Assembly: GCA_947167075.1 (NCBI GenBank)
Contig: CAMVGR010000006.1
Location: forward strand, 62,001-126,000
DNA from: an uncultured Bacteroidales bacterium
GTDB lineage: Bacteria; Bacteroidota; Bacteroidia; Bacteroidales; P3
DNA length: 64,000 bases
Direction: 5' to 3'
How positions within the stretch are numbered: the first letter of the stretch is position 1; every line of letters starts with the position of its first letter. Below, in pieces: positions 1-8,301 of the stretch. The notes under the pieces are model-generated. The model was not told the DNA's origin, did no database searches, and saw nothing but the letters and a program-made list of their open reading frames with translations. The position numbers and the translations under genes were made by a program.

Positions 1-1
1 C

Positions 2-625
2 CTCCACATCCCTCTCCAGCCATGGCTTGCCATACGCGCCCTCAACCACCTCTACGAGCAAACGATCGATTCCATCGTCATCAACGACCAATATATCTGC
101 GTCAATGCAGCCGGTGTGGGTTTCGATGCCTATATATCCAGAATGATGCAGAGTGCCAAAACCCGTGGTCTACCAGCCTATACCAACATGGTGCTGCATG
201 CCTACAACAGCTATCAGAGCTCGACATATACCATCACCATCAATGGGCATACCTTCTCACGCAACGCCTGGCTCATTGCCATACAGAACAGTAGCCGCAT
301 CGGTTTCAATATGCCTGTGTCCAACAAAGCACGCATCGACGATGGTATTCTCGACATCAGTATCATCGACAAAGTGCCTCTCGACCATGTAGCCATCACC
401 ATGCCTCTGGCAATAGGCGGCCACCTAGAACTGTCGCAACATGTGGAGATGTTCCGATCGCCGGAGGTGCTCATCGAAGGTAACGAGAATAAATGGGTAG
501 ACATCGACGGCGAAGGCATCAACCTGGGACGTACTGTACACTGTGTCAATAATCCACACAGCATCAAGGTGTATACTCGCGACCTGAAACGTCCCCTCAT
601 TATCCGAACCCCAACCCAATTATGA
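2..625 (+). CDS. Diacylglycerol kinase family lipid kinase, C-terminal part (cut by window edge)
   Basis: The frame is open from the window edge, so the N-terminal nucleotide-binding part with its GGDGT motif lies outside. The visible 207 codons carry C-terminal hallmarks of the DgkB/YegS family: NAAGVGFDA near the start, the DDGILD segment, and VDIDGE near the end. Known family members phosphorylate diacylglycerol or related lipids at the membrane and feed phospholipid recycling; the substrate here cannot be told. The stop overlaps the start of the SUI1 gene by four bases (ATGA), so the two are probably translated together. The family call is solid, the exact substrate is not. Confidence 0.85.
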   Translation, partial: LHIPLQPWLAIRALNHLYEQTIDSIVINDQYICVNAAGVGFDAYISRMMQSAKTRGLPAYTNMVLHAYNSYQSSTYTITINGHTFSRNAWLIAIQNSSRIGFNMPVSNKARIDDGILDISIIDKVPLDHVAITMPLAIGGHLELSQHVEMFRSPEVLIEGNENKWVDIDGEGINLGRTVHCVNNPHSIKVYTRDLKRPLIIRTPTQL

Positions 626-945
626 GCAAGAAAAACCCCATTGGGGTGGTGTACAGCACCAATCCCGACTACCAATACCAGTACGACAACGAACCCGAAG
701 CCGACACACTGCCCCCACAGCAGCAACGGCTCAAGGTGAGCCTTGAAAAGCACCACCGTGGCGGCAAGACCGTCACACTCGTGCGGGGATTCGTGGGCAC
801 CGACGACGACCTGCAGGCTCTAGCCCGTAGTCTGAAGACCCGATGCGGCGTGGGCGGCAGTGCCAAAGACGGTGAGATAGTTATTCAGGGCGACATGCAG
901 CAGAAAGTACGCCAGCTGCTGGCCGCCGACGGCTACCGCATATAG
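622..945 (+). CDS. SUI1/YciH-type translation initiation factor
   Basis: A 107-residue protein. The first 35 or so residues form a loose, Tyr- and Pro-containing tail. The rest is a SUI1 domain with GGKTVTLVRGF and the stretch LKTRCGVGGSAKDGEIVIQG, both conserved between bacterial YciH and eukaryotic eIF1. In bacteria such proteins are linked to start-codon fidelity, but the role is poorly defined. The ATG overlaps the stop of the lipid kinase gene. The gene is followed by a strong inverted repeat at 990-1037 that may end the transcript. Length and domain fit the family well. Confidence 0.88.
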   Translation: MSKKNPIGVVYSTNPDYQYQYDNEPEADTLPPQQQRLKVSLEKHHRGGKTVTLVRGFVGTDDDLQALARSLKTRCGVGGSAKDGEIVIQGDMQQKVRQLLAADGYRI

Positions 946-989
946 CCCCTCTCCCCATTCTTACTCCCTCCATTTCGACATACTGCTAC

Positions 990-1054
990 AGACACCACTT
1001 GCGGACACTCCGATTTCAGAGCACCCAAGTGGTGTCTATCAGCATTGGTGTCCG
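990..1054 (+). terminator. Overlapping inverted repeats downstream of SUI1 gene
   Basis: A perfect 12-bp inverted repeat (990-1001 with 1026-1037, AGACACCACTTG) has a 24-nt loop. A second pair, CGGACAC at 1002-1008 and GTGTCCG at 1048-1054, crosses the first. Only a short T run (TCTTTTG) follows, so this is not a textbook terminator. It could end the lipid kinase-SUI1 transcript or fold into a pseudoknot-like structure. Confidence 0.4.
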
Positions 1055-1141
1055 GCCTATCTTTTGCATTATTTGAATGCGAGTAGAGGCTATTTCTGCC
1101 CTTACATATGCCTGCACAAACGGTTGTAAATTAGCATTTAG

Positions 1142-1259
1142 GACAGACCATCTCTTACTCGTCTCCTACTCTTCCCTTTATCATCTGTTTATCATCTTTT
1201 AGTTGAGTAAGCAATAAGTAGGCGAAAAGTACGTTATGGTAAAAAAATGATAGTTTATT
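1142..1259 (+). repeat. 11-bp-phased leader repeat, family 2, copy 1
   Basis: After the left-end sequence GACAGACCA the DNA runs in 11-bp units: CTCTTACTCGT, CTCCTACTCTT, CCCTTTATCAT, CTGTTTATCAT, CTTTTAGTTGA, then GTAAGCAATAA, GTAGGCGAAAA and GTACGTTATGG. It stops at the ATG of the DUF6266 gene. The same 118 bp, with few changes and no gaps, precedes the second DUF6266 gene at 36259. The rest of the 946-1259 gap holds only the inverted repeats at 990-1054. Confidence 0.85.
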
Positions 1260-2039
1260 ATGGCAAAGTTTGAGAATGGATACATGGGTGGCTTCAGTGG
1301 CAAGCTGGGGTCGGCCATTGGATATATGTGGAATGGAAAATGGTGCCTCCGCTCGCGGCCTGCACAGGTGCACAATCCACGCACCGAGGCGCAGCAGGAG
1401 CATCGGGCGGCCTTCCGCGAGCAGGTGCGCCTGGCGGCACGTATGAGGTGGGTGCTGCTGCAGTCGATGACCGAGGCGGCCCGCGCCGCAGGCATGACGG
1501 CATACAACCTCTTTGTTAGCCTCAACCAGCACGCTTTCAGCACCGAAGGTGGAGAACTAAAGGTGGATTACCAGAGCCTTGTGCTCAGCCTAGGGCCGGT
1601 GGCACCGGTGCAGGCCAAGCAGGTGGTGGCCACAGGTGGCTCGCGGCTGGAGGTGGACTTCGAGCGCAACCCGCTGCACCAGCAGTGCGATGCGTATGAT
1701 GCAGTGCACCTCTACGTCTACTCGCCCTCGTTGGGGCAGGGATACTTGGCGGCACCCGTCTACCGTAGGCAAAAGAAAGTCAGCGTGTTGCTGCCGGAGC
1801 AGTTTGAAGGCGCCAAGGTGCATATCTACCTCTACGTCAGCGACCAGCAGGGGCGCTGCTCGGAGACCGCCTACGGCGGCTGCCTCACGGTGGCCGACGG
1901 TGCGATAGTATCCAACGAGAAGGAAGATTTGGTTGAAGAAGATGCAAATCAGACCATTACATCGCCCGCAATGGCTAACGGAAGCAATGCAGAAGCGGTG
2001 CACAGCGCTCTCGGTCGTGATGCAGAGATACCCAAATAG
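1260..2039 (+). CDS. DUF6266 family protein, copy 1
   Basis: A 259-residue protein with the DUF6266 pattern at its start: a short NG..GGFSGK..S motif, a W.G....R segment, then NPRTEAQ and a Gln/Arg-rich helix. Function is unknown in this family, which is frequent in Bacteroidetes. There is no signal peptide or membrane segment. The protein is about 94 percent identical to the copy at 36259 over residues 1-218. The last 40 residues are the same length in both copies but largely different in sequence. The coding DNA is GC-rich compared with its A-rich leader. It stands alone between a plus-strand and a minus-strand operon, as an inserted cassette would. Confidence 0.85.
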   Translation: MAKFENGYMGGFSGKLGSAIGYMWNGKWCLRSRPAQVHNPRTEAQQEHRAAFREQVRLAARMRWVLLQSMTEAARAAGMTAYNLFVSLNQHAFSTEGGELKVDYQSLVLSLGPVAPVQAKQVVATGGSRLEVDFERNPLHQQCDAYDAVHLYVYSPSLGQGYLAAPVYRRQKKVSVLLPEQFEGAKVHIYLYVSDQQGRCSETAYGGCLTVADGAIVSNEKEDLVEEDANQTITSPAMANGSNAEAVHSALGRDAEIPK

Positions 2040-2103
2040 CAATGCCTAGTGCGAAAGGGGCAGTGGCCACTTACTTGCACGAACGAGAGGATTGTATCAG
2101 GAA

Positions 2104-3330
2104 CTAATTGATAGGCTGGACCGAACGTCGCAACTGCTCGATGTCGAGCTGCTGGTAGGTGATGGCGGCAGAATCGGCAAAATGTTCACGATTGGCTTGA
2201 TAGGTTTCGCGGTCGTACTCCGTCGCTTTGTCGAACAGGCTTTTGGCTACAGCACGCTTCAACTCCTCGAACGTCATCCGTCCATCGATGTACGACTTGG
2301 CCTGTTTTTCAGTAAGATAACGTTTCACCTTGTTCCATTGAGCATCTGGAAGTCGGCCATCGGAGTCTAGACTACGTTCCAATTCCGGGAAATTCACCCA
2401 CGAAGTAATGGTAGTCTCTAGCAGAGCCAACTTTTTGCGCGATTTATCTGTATAATATCCAAGATAGGCATGGCAGGGTTCGACGAAAATCACCGGTTTC
2501 AGGCCTATCTTCCTCAGCAATGAGGCAAAGAACACACACGCGTCGACGCAGTTGGCTTGGCGGGTGGAATAGACCTCGTCGAAGAACCTAATGTGCTGCA
2601 CATTAGCACGTGAAGATGGATTGGATGTGCAGGTGATGGACGAATAGGTGATTCCCCTGTCGAGGGCATAGTACCACAGTGCAAACACCTGGTCGCGAAC
2701 ATTCTGCTCGCTCCCCTGGTATCCATTGAGCCTCTTCACCACGCCCGACTGCATAATGTCGCTCAAGATTTGGTCTATCTGGGGGTGATCCTCATTGACA
2801 TACGCGGCAAACAGCCATCTGAAATCTGTCGAACGCCCGTCGTAGGAAAGCGAGAGTGGACACTCGTTGACCGACCGACAGCTAATGCGTAGGTTTTTCA
2901 CATCCACCTCCTCGTCATTGATAAAGCAGGAGAAGGTGAGGTCGACGGTGCCTGGTGTACGCATGGCTCGTAGGGCACCGTATTTCCACTTAATGGTGGG
3001 CTGGAAGGTGTATGTGGTGCCGCGATGGGGAAGCACCTCTTGGAATGTGGACACATAGCTCACTATCGATGAATCTATCACCACACGAAGCACAGCGCCG
3101 TCGGTGGGGGCAGTGACTGTGACCGAGAAAGTGGCGTAGCGGTCGCTTATCGACGAGTTGCCAAGGGCCAAAAGCATTGAGGGATAGAGCTGACCATCGA
3201 AGAGAGGATTGTATGTGGCAGTGAACGCCACCTGCCTTGGATCGAACATTTTGGGGCCACGAGGCTGGCACCCTGCCACAACAATGGCAACAACAAGCAG
3301 CACAAGGGCGCGACGGAGCGAGTGTTTCAT
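2104..3330 (-). CDS. Transglutaminase-like lipoprotein
   Basis: A 408-residue protein with a lipoprotein signal (hydrophobic run then VVAGC, lipid-attachment Cys21). Residues 25-150 look like beta-rich extracytoplasmic sequence. Residues 180-310 resemble a transglutaminase/protease-like core: the nucleophile is probably Cys261 in ANCVDAC, with His287 in PCHAYLGYY. The usual third-residue Asp is not obvious; Glu305 in LLETT may replace it. Such domains can be peptidases, cross-linkers or inactive binders, so the activity is open. The ATG overlaps the ruvC stop by four bases, placing it last in the operon read from the WG-repeat gene. Confidence 0.72.
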   Translation of the reverse strand: MKHSLRRALVLLVVAIVVAGCQPRGPKMFDPRQVAFTATYNPLFDGQLYPSMLLALGNSSISDRYATFSVTVTAPTDGAVLRVVIDSSIVSYVSTFQEVLPHRGTTYTFQPTIKWKYGALRAMRTPGTVDLTFSCFINDEEVDVKNLRISCRSVNECPLSLSYDGRSTDFRWLFAAYVNEDHPQIDQILSDIMQSGVVKRLNGYQGSEQNVRDQVFALWYYALDRGITYSSITCTSNPSSRANVQHIRFFDEVYSTRQANCVDACVFFASLLRKIGLKPVIFVEPCHAYLGYYTDKSRKKLALLETTITSWVNFPELERSLDSDGRLPDAQWNKVKRYLTEKQAKSYIDGRMTFEELKRAVAKSLFDKATEYDRETYQANREHFADSAAITYQQLDIEQLRRSVQPIN

Positions 3331-3908
3331 ACTACGAGATCAGGGTTTTGGTTTACGAAATCGCCCCATTGCTTCTTTGCACTTTTGTGTCGTTTAGGTT
3401 TGGCAGGCATCAGTTGGCTGCGCAATTCGCCCAATGGGTTGGAGAACTGCATGTGGCATGTATAGGCCACTGCCAATGCGTCGGTGGCATCAAGATACTT
3501 GGGGTTGCTGCTAAAGTTCAGAATAGAGCGTAGCATTGTCGCCACTTGTTCTTTTGTGGCATTGCCATTGCCAGTAACGATTTGCTTGATGGTGGACGGC
3601 TCATATTCCGTAATGCTGAGGTCTCTGCTCATCGCAGCAGCAATGGCAACCCCCTGTGCCCGCCCCAGTTTTAGCATCGACTGCACATTCTTTCCAAAGA
3701 AAGGGGCTTCGATGGCCAAGTGGTCGGGGTGGAAAGAGTCTATAAGCCGCACAGTAGAGTCGAATATCCGGCGGATTCGGAGGTTAAACTCGGGTATGTT
3801 TTTCAGATACAGTACGTCCATCGCCACGATGTTCATTTGGCCATTGTCTGTATCAAGCAGACTATAGCCCAATATTCGAGTGCCAGGATCAATACCGAGT
3901 ATCAGCAT
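3327..3908 (-). CDS. ruvC: Holliday junction resolvase RuvC
   Basis: A 193-residue RuvC, close to the usual length plus a Lys-rich tail of about 25 residues. It begins LILGIDPGTR. The four acidic catalytic residues are visible: Asp7, Glu67 (AIEAPFFGKN), Asp140 and Asp143 (DATDALAVAY). The enzyme cuts four-way junctions during recombination together with RuvAB, which are not in the window. The start overlaps the RseC-like gene by 7 bases and the stop overlaps the lipoprotein start by 4, so expression is tightly coupled. Confidence 0.95.
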   Translation of the reverse strand: MLILGIDPGTRILGYSLLDTDNGQMNIVAMDVLYLKNIPEFNLRIRRIFDSTVRLIDSFHPDHLAIEAPFFGKNVQSMLKLGRAQGVAIAAAMSRDLSITEYEPSTIKQIVTGNGNATKEQVATMLRSILNFSSNPKYLDATDALAVAYTCHMQFSNPLGELRSQLMPAKPKRHKSAKKQWGDFVNQNPDLVV

Positions 3909-4327
3909 GGTGCAACAGTTAGGGTGAATTTTCCTTCCACCTTTTTACGACGAAGGTAGAGAACTACAATGTAGAGGGTCAGCATTAGAAAAGCACTCAC
4001 CACCACCATCCATTCTGGCAATCGGACTATCGAAAGGCCGATGATAACAGCCAGCAGCAACAACGATGGGAGGACATAGGCAATCCACACCGCCTGCATA
4101 CCCTTGCTCTCGTCGATGTTCACCTTTACATTCTGCCCCACACTGTATTGCTGCCACTCCTTTGTAGGCACTTCGACACGTTTCTCCTTCGACTCTGCAA
4201 ATCCACAACGTCCGTGTGCGGCGCACGAAGCACATGCACTTACGGCCTCTATGCGGACCTCCACCCTACCCTCGAGCACCTTTGTCACAATGCCATCGTG
4301 AGTAGCTACTCTGTCCAGTCTCTCCAT
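3902..4327 (-). CDS. RseC/MucC-like membrane protein (SoxR-reducing system family)
   Basis: 141 residues. The N-terminal part holds a Cys cluster, ACASCAAHGRCGF (Cys32, Cys35, Cys41), typical of RseC. It is followed by a small beta domain and two membrane helices at about 83-104 and 107-126, ending in a basic tail. In Bacteroidetes this gene often heads the rnf electron-transport operon; no rnf genes are present here. The start lies 22 bases inside the end of the WG-repeat gene. The family call is good; the biochemical role in this group is not established. Confidence 0.85.
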   Translation of the reverse strand: MERLDRVATHDGIVTKVLEGRVEVRIEAVSACASCAAHGRCGFAESKEKRVEVPTKEWQQYSVGQNVKVNIDESKGMQAVWIAYVLPSLLLLAVIIGLSIVRLPEWMVVVSAFLMLTLYIVVLYLRRKKVEGKFTLTVAPC

Positions 4328-5592
4328 GCTATGATTCCTTTACAGTTCTTTACACATTTTCCTTTGCGGTCCACCTTGCGTGTCTCTCCGTTGTATATCA
4401 CCTCTGCACGCCCCCATTTGTAGGGAGATGCGATGTCGAATATGAATGGCATAAACACATCACCGTTCACATCAATATATCCCCACCGGCCATTATGTTT
4501 AGCACTGGCCAGTCCCTCGCTGAATTGGAAGGCAGCTTCGAAATAGAAAGGAATCACAAGGGTGCCCGTGGTATCGACATAGCCCAGCTTGCCGTCCTTT
4601 TCTACCAGAGCCCGTCCGTCGTAGTAACGGTACTTTTCGCCATGAGGGGTACGGTTTTCGTACTCCATCGGAAGGATGAATCGCTCGTTAGTGTCGATGA
4701 TGCCATACAGACTATCGCGGCACACCATGGCTCTGTTGCCACGGAAACGGCCTATTTTGTCGTAGGTGCACGGAATCACCTCGCGTCCTTTACGGTCGAG
4801 GAATCCGTACTTGCCATCCCTTTTCACCAGTATCCGTCCTTCACTGATGCCACCAGTCCATTGATAGACCTGCTCGGTGAGCGGTTTCATATTCTTGTCG
4901 AACATGGCCATTTCGGTCTCGTCGCCGGCGAAGAATAGGGTATCGAATAGTTCTGTCACTACCTCGTAGACCGTCGGTAAGACTATTTTTCCACTATGGT
5001 CCATCATTCCCCACCGATCGTAGAGCCTGATAAGGGCATAGCCACAGTTGAAGGGCATTAGGTTCTGATATATCGGAGGGAAGAGCTGCTTACCCATGGT
5101 ATCCACAAAAGTGCATGCAGAATAGAAACTGTCGATGATGACCAATACCGGAGCACACCCTTCGTGGAACGATCCAGCCTGCGGATATATGAGTGGGATA
5201 ACTTCTTCTCCCTTCATGTCCGTAAAGCCCATTCTACCATTTTTCATCACTAGGACACGTCCTTCGCTCGGTAACTCCAAGTCGTCGTAGATGCAGGGGA
5301 CAATCTGCTCTCCGGTGCTGTCTATCAGTCCGCACTTTCCCATATCGAGAAAGACCTTGCAGTAGCCATCAGTGAACTGATCGACATAGCGATAGATATT
5401 GGGAGTGAGCACTGTGCCATCCTCGCGTCGGAACCCATAGAGGCTGTCGCTCTTTGTGGTCTCTATGCCATCGACAAATACGATGTCGCATCCGCACGCC
5501 TCGTCAGTCACCGTTTTGATGTTCTGTGCCACGACGTACGGAACGAGTTGCAGTAGAAATACCACCGTCACAAACCGTCTATAAGTATTCAT
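4306..5592 (-). CDS. Exported WG-repeat protein
   Basis: 428 residues with a cleavable signal peptide (about residues 1-22, ending YVVAQ). Behind it are at least seven WG-type beta repeats of the form G.yGf.D..Gk.viP..Y, for example GKYGFLDRKGREVIPCTYD and GKLGYVDTTGTLVIPFYF. These repeats occur in surface or periplasmic proteins of unknown function. The gene opens the run WG-rseC-ruvC-lipoprotein. A 60-bp TACGG repeat lies only 15 bp upstream of the ATG and points the same way, so it would sit in the 5' leader or the promoter. Confidence 0.85.
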   Translation of the reverse strand: MNTYRRFVTVVFLLQLVPYVVAQNIKTVTDEACGCDIVFVDGIETTKSDSLYGFRREDGTVLTPNIYRYVDQFTDGYCKVFLDMGKCGLIDSTGEQIVPCIYDDLELPSEGRVLVMKNGRMGFTDMKGEEVIPLIYPQAGSFHEGCAPVLVIIDSFYSACTFVDTMGKQLFPPIYQNLMPFNCGYALIRLYDRWGMMDHSGKIVLPTVYEVVTELFDTLFFAGDETEMAMFDKNMKPLTEQVYQWTGGISEGRILVKRDGKYGFLDRKGREVIPCTYDKIGRFRGNRAMVCRDSLYGIIDTNERFILPMEYENRTPHGEKYRYYDGRALVEKDGKLGYVDTTGTLVIPFYFEAAFQFSEGLASAKHNGRWGYIDVNGDVFMPFIFDIASPYKWGRAEVIYNGETRKVDRKGKCVKNCKGIIAWRDWTE

Positions 5593-5607
5593 ACATCATT
5601 ATTTTAT

Positions 5608-5667
5608 CGTATCAACACCGTACTTCCTCCGTACATGCACCGTAGATGAACCGTAGATGCACCGTGA
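5608..5667 (-). repeat. 60-bp TACGG element (family 1), copy A
   Basis: On the minus strand it reads TCACGGTGCATC, then the 11-bp units TACGGTTCATC, TACGGTGCATG, TACGGAGGAAG, TACGGTGTTGA and a final TACG. It is the same length and order as the copies at 14271, 23389 and 51308. It lies between the stop of batE (5711) and the start of the WG-repeat gene (5592). Confidence 0.9.
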
Positions 5668-5710
5668 CGACAGGGGGTATCCACCCCGCATGTACGTCGT
5701 ATATACTGTG

Positions 5711-6469
5711 TCATATTCTCTCTATTTCATCCCGATGGCACCATCCGGAGGTTCCGTCGGCTATGACTATCTTATACCATCCCGACAAAGAATCGCTGAC
5801 TGTGAGGCGGGTACCCTCATGCAGCACCATCTTGTCCGCACTTTGTTCCTCGGGCGAGCTCTTGACCGTCATGGCAGGAGTCATCACCACTGCTTCTGCA
5901 TGTGCATTGTAGCGATGCATGGATCGGATCATCATCGCTATAGACAACAGCCACAAAGCCAACACAAAGACACCTGCGATTAGGGTTGCTTTGCGTACCG
6001 AACGCTTGGGCACAAAGACAAAGAGGAGCACCATTGCGCCGACGATCGCAAACAAGACTACCACCACCCATTGCCATCCGCGAGGCGAAAAGCAATGCAT
6101 CAGTGCATCCAGCCACCGCACTATGAACAAACGAGGCATTACCGTGATTCGATCCACAGTGTGGCTTTCTGCCAATGCGAGGTTCTCTTTTGCATCTGCC
6201 ATGTGGGGATTGAGGTATAAAGCCCGACAGTAGTTCAGAATGGCAGGTCCCATCTGTTCGCAACGGTAGTATGCGTTGCCTAGATTATAGTATAGGTCAG
6301 CCGAGGCGTATCCCGATGCCAGCACCTGTTCATAGGCTACTGCCGCAGCTTCATAGTCTGCCACCCGATAGAGCGAGTCGGCCTGGGCTGCATCGTGGGC
6401 TGTTGCAGTAGGCCCCATTATGCTGCCTAGCAAACAGAAAACAAGCAATATATATATCTTACGTAGCAT
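5711..6469 (-). CDS. batE: BatE-like TPR/SH3 membrane protein
   Basis: 252 residues, the last gene of the Bat operon. A signal peptide (1-24) is followed by TPR repeats (about 30-105, with LYYNLGNAYYR typical of TPR). Two membrane segments follow at about 134-156 and 165-186. A C-terminal SH3-like domain ends in GWYKIVIADGTSGW. BatE is thought to work with BatA-D in the envelope under stress; the molecular job is unknown. It starts 11 bp after batD. The order and domains make the name safe. Confidence 0.88.
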   Translation of the reverse strand: MLRKIYILLVFCLLGSIMGPTATAHDAAQADSLYRVADYEAAAVAYEQVLASGYASADLYYNLGNAYYRCEQMGPAILNYCRALYLNPHMADAKENLALAESHTVDRITVMPRLFIVRWLDALMHCFSPRGWQWVVVVLFAIVGAMVLLFVFVPKRSVRKATLIAGVFVLALWLLSIAMMIRSMHRYNAHAEAVVMTPAMTVKSSPEEQSADKMVLHEGTRLTVSDSLSGWYKIVIADGTSGWCHRDEIERI

Positions 6470-6480
6470 AGTATCTTGTA

Positions 6481-8301
6481 TTATAGCTTGATTATCATTT
6501 CCAACGCCTCGTTATAAATGCCTTGCATCTGTGCTTTTGCATCGCCCGGTGCAAAGCGTGCAAAATCGACATCCTGCAACACCTTCATCACAGCTTCCTG
6601 AATGGTGGTGTCCACCTGTTTCTCGAGCAGACAGTTGCGCACAGTTTCTCGGTTCAGGCGTGAGCGTTCGATTCCATATTTGTCCGCCAGACAGCCCCAG
6701 ATGGCATGATATATCTCCTCATAGAATGCATTCTGATCCTCGGCACGGAGGTATTTCTCTGCCTGCTTAAGCCGACGGCGAGCCAGACGGGTGGCACGCT
6801 TGCGAGCCATGCCAATGGTGTCCATCTCGGCTGCTTGGCGTTTCTTACCCATCACGAGGGCCAGCACAGTGAGTAGCAATATCGCCGCCAGCGATGCCCA
6901 AAAGATAGCACCTGGACGTACTGTTGCCTTGATACGATGGAATTTGCCTGTAGGATGAATATAGTTGATATCCTGATTGAGCAGTCGTACATCGTCCTTG
7001 TTGCCAGCATGAACCGAATTGCGGGCATCCCCCTTCTCCACCTCTAGCTTTTGAGCTGGGATAGTATGGGTGATATACTGGCCCGACTGTGGGTCGAAAT
7101 AGACAAACTTCAATTCCGGAATAGTGTAGTTGCCCTGGCTACGTGGAATCAGTACCCATTCGTAGGTTCGGCTACCACTCACTCCGTTTTCGCTCTTACG
7201 CAGGTTGTCTTCCACCTGTGGGTCGTAAACTTCGAATACCGAGGGGAAAGCGGGTTCGGGGGCATTGATAAGCATCAGATTGCCCGAACCGCTGACTGTC
7301 AACTTATAACTGACTGCTTCATTAGCTTTCACCTTGTCGAGCGTTAGGCCACCCTTGGTTTCAAACCGGCCTACCCCACCACAAAAACCATCGGGAGCTG
7401 CGGGAAGTGGCCGCACATTGACTGTGAGCCGGTTAGTCCTCAACGGACGTTCGACAGCCTCCCTCGCCGAGAAGAATGGATCATCGAATAGGTCAAAGAT
7501 GGTTCCTGTGCGGCGACGTTGGCGCTGAACCATAGCCAAAACATTGAGATCAAGTGGCTCAATAGTAAGTTTTCCACTTTGTTGGGCGAACAGTGCTCCT
7601 CTCCGTATCTCGGCCACCTGGTATCTTCTGTCGCCAACAGTCTCCTCATACTGCTTTATTTGGGTGCCTTCGCTTAAGTCCTCAGCCCAAAAACCTCGGT
7701 TACCCGGCAGTTTGTCGATGGCAAATTGGCTGATTGGTATCTGGGTGTATATCTTGTATGTAACAATCACCTGTTCACCTTGGTAGGGATTGCTTTTGCT
7801 GATACTGGCACGAGCAAAGAGGCTCTTGTCGTCGATCTGTTGTTCCTGCTGGGCTGGTTGTCCCCATGGGTCGTAGGCCTGGCGCTGCTGCCGTTGCCGT
7901 TGTTGCTGTTGTTGCTTATGCGAAGGGTCGGCTTTCTGTACAGTGATTGTGAACCTCTCCGAGGTCAATTTCTTGCCATCGGCGATGCAAGTAGCGGGAT
8001 CGACAGTGAATGTGCCCACCACATCGGCGGTAAGGGTATAGGAAAAAATAGTTTGAACCGACGAAGTGGTCTGTCCATTCACAAAACTAAAACTCGACGA
8101 ACTACTTGTATTGGGGCCACTGCGAAGACTAAATCCCTTGAATGAAGGGCCCTTGAAGTCGCGAGCCTTGTCATCCACCACGAACCGTACAGTAAAATTG
8201 TCGCCCTCAAAGACCGACTTGGGGGCTTGTACACTAATCTGTTGGGCCTGGACGTTGGCTAGTAAAAAGAGCCAGACAAATACACTATATACCTTTTTCA
8301 T
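6481..8301 (-). CDS. batD: BatD protein (oxygen-tolerance family)
   Basis: 606 residues. A signal peptide ending in NVQAQ leads a series of Ig-like beta domains (about 20-440). One membrane helix lies at about 465-487, followed by a basic cytosolic tail (MARKRATRLARRRLKQ). Residues 125-160 form a Gln/Arg-rich insert with several Q runs. This matches BatD, which is proposed to join the VWA proteins BatA and BatB in a membrane complex. The batC stop and batD start are directly adjacent (8302/8301), so coupling is likely. Confidence 0.9.
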   Translation of the reverse strand: MKKVYSVFVWLFLLANVQAQQISVQAPKSVFEGDNFTVRFVVDDKARDFKGPSFKGFSLRSGPNTSSSSSFSFVNGQTTSSVQTIFSYTLTADVVGTFTVDPATCIADGKKLTSERFTITVQKADPSHKQQQQQRQRQQRQAYDPWGQPAQQEQQIDDKSLFARASISKSNPYQGEQVIVTYKIYTQIPISQFAIDKLPGNRGFWAEDLSEGTQIKQYEETVGDRRYQVAEIRRGALFAQQSGKLTIEPLDLNVLAMVQRQRRRTGTIFDLFDDPFFSAREAVERPLRTNRLTVNVRPLPAAPDGFCGGVGRFETKGGLTLDKVKANEAVSYKLTVSGSGNLMLINAPEPAFPSVFEVYDPQVEDNLRKSENGVSGSRTYEWVLIPRSQGNYTIPELKFVYFDPQSGQYITHTIPAQKLEVEKGDARNSVHAGNKDDVRLLNQDINYIHPTGKFHRIKATVRPGAIFWASLAAILLLTVLALVMGKKRQAAEMDTIGMARKRATRLARRRLKQAEKYLRAEDQNAFYEEIYHAIWGCLADKYGIERSRLNRETVRNCLLEKQVDTTIQEAVMKVLQDVDFARFAPGDAKAQMQGIYNEALEMIIKL

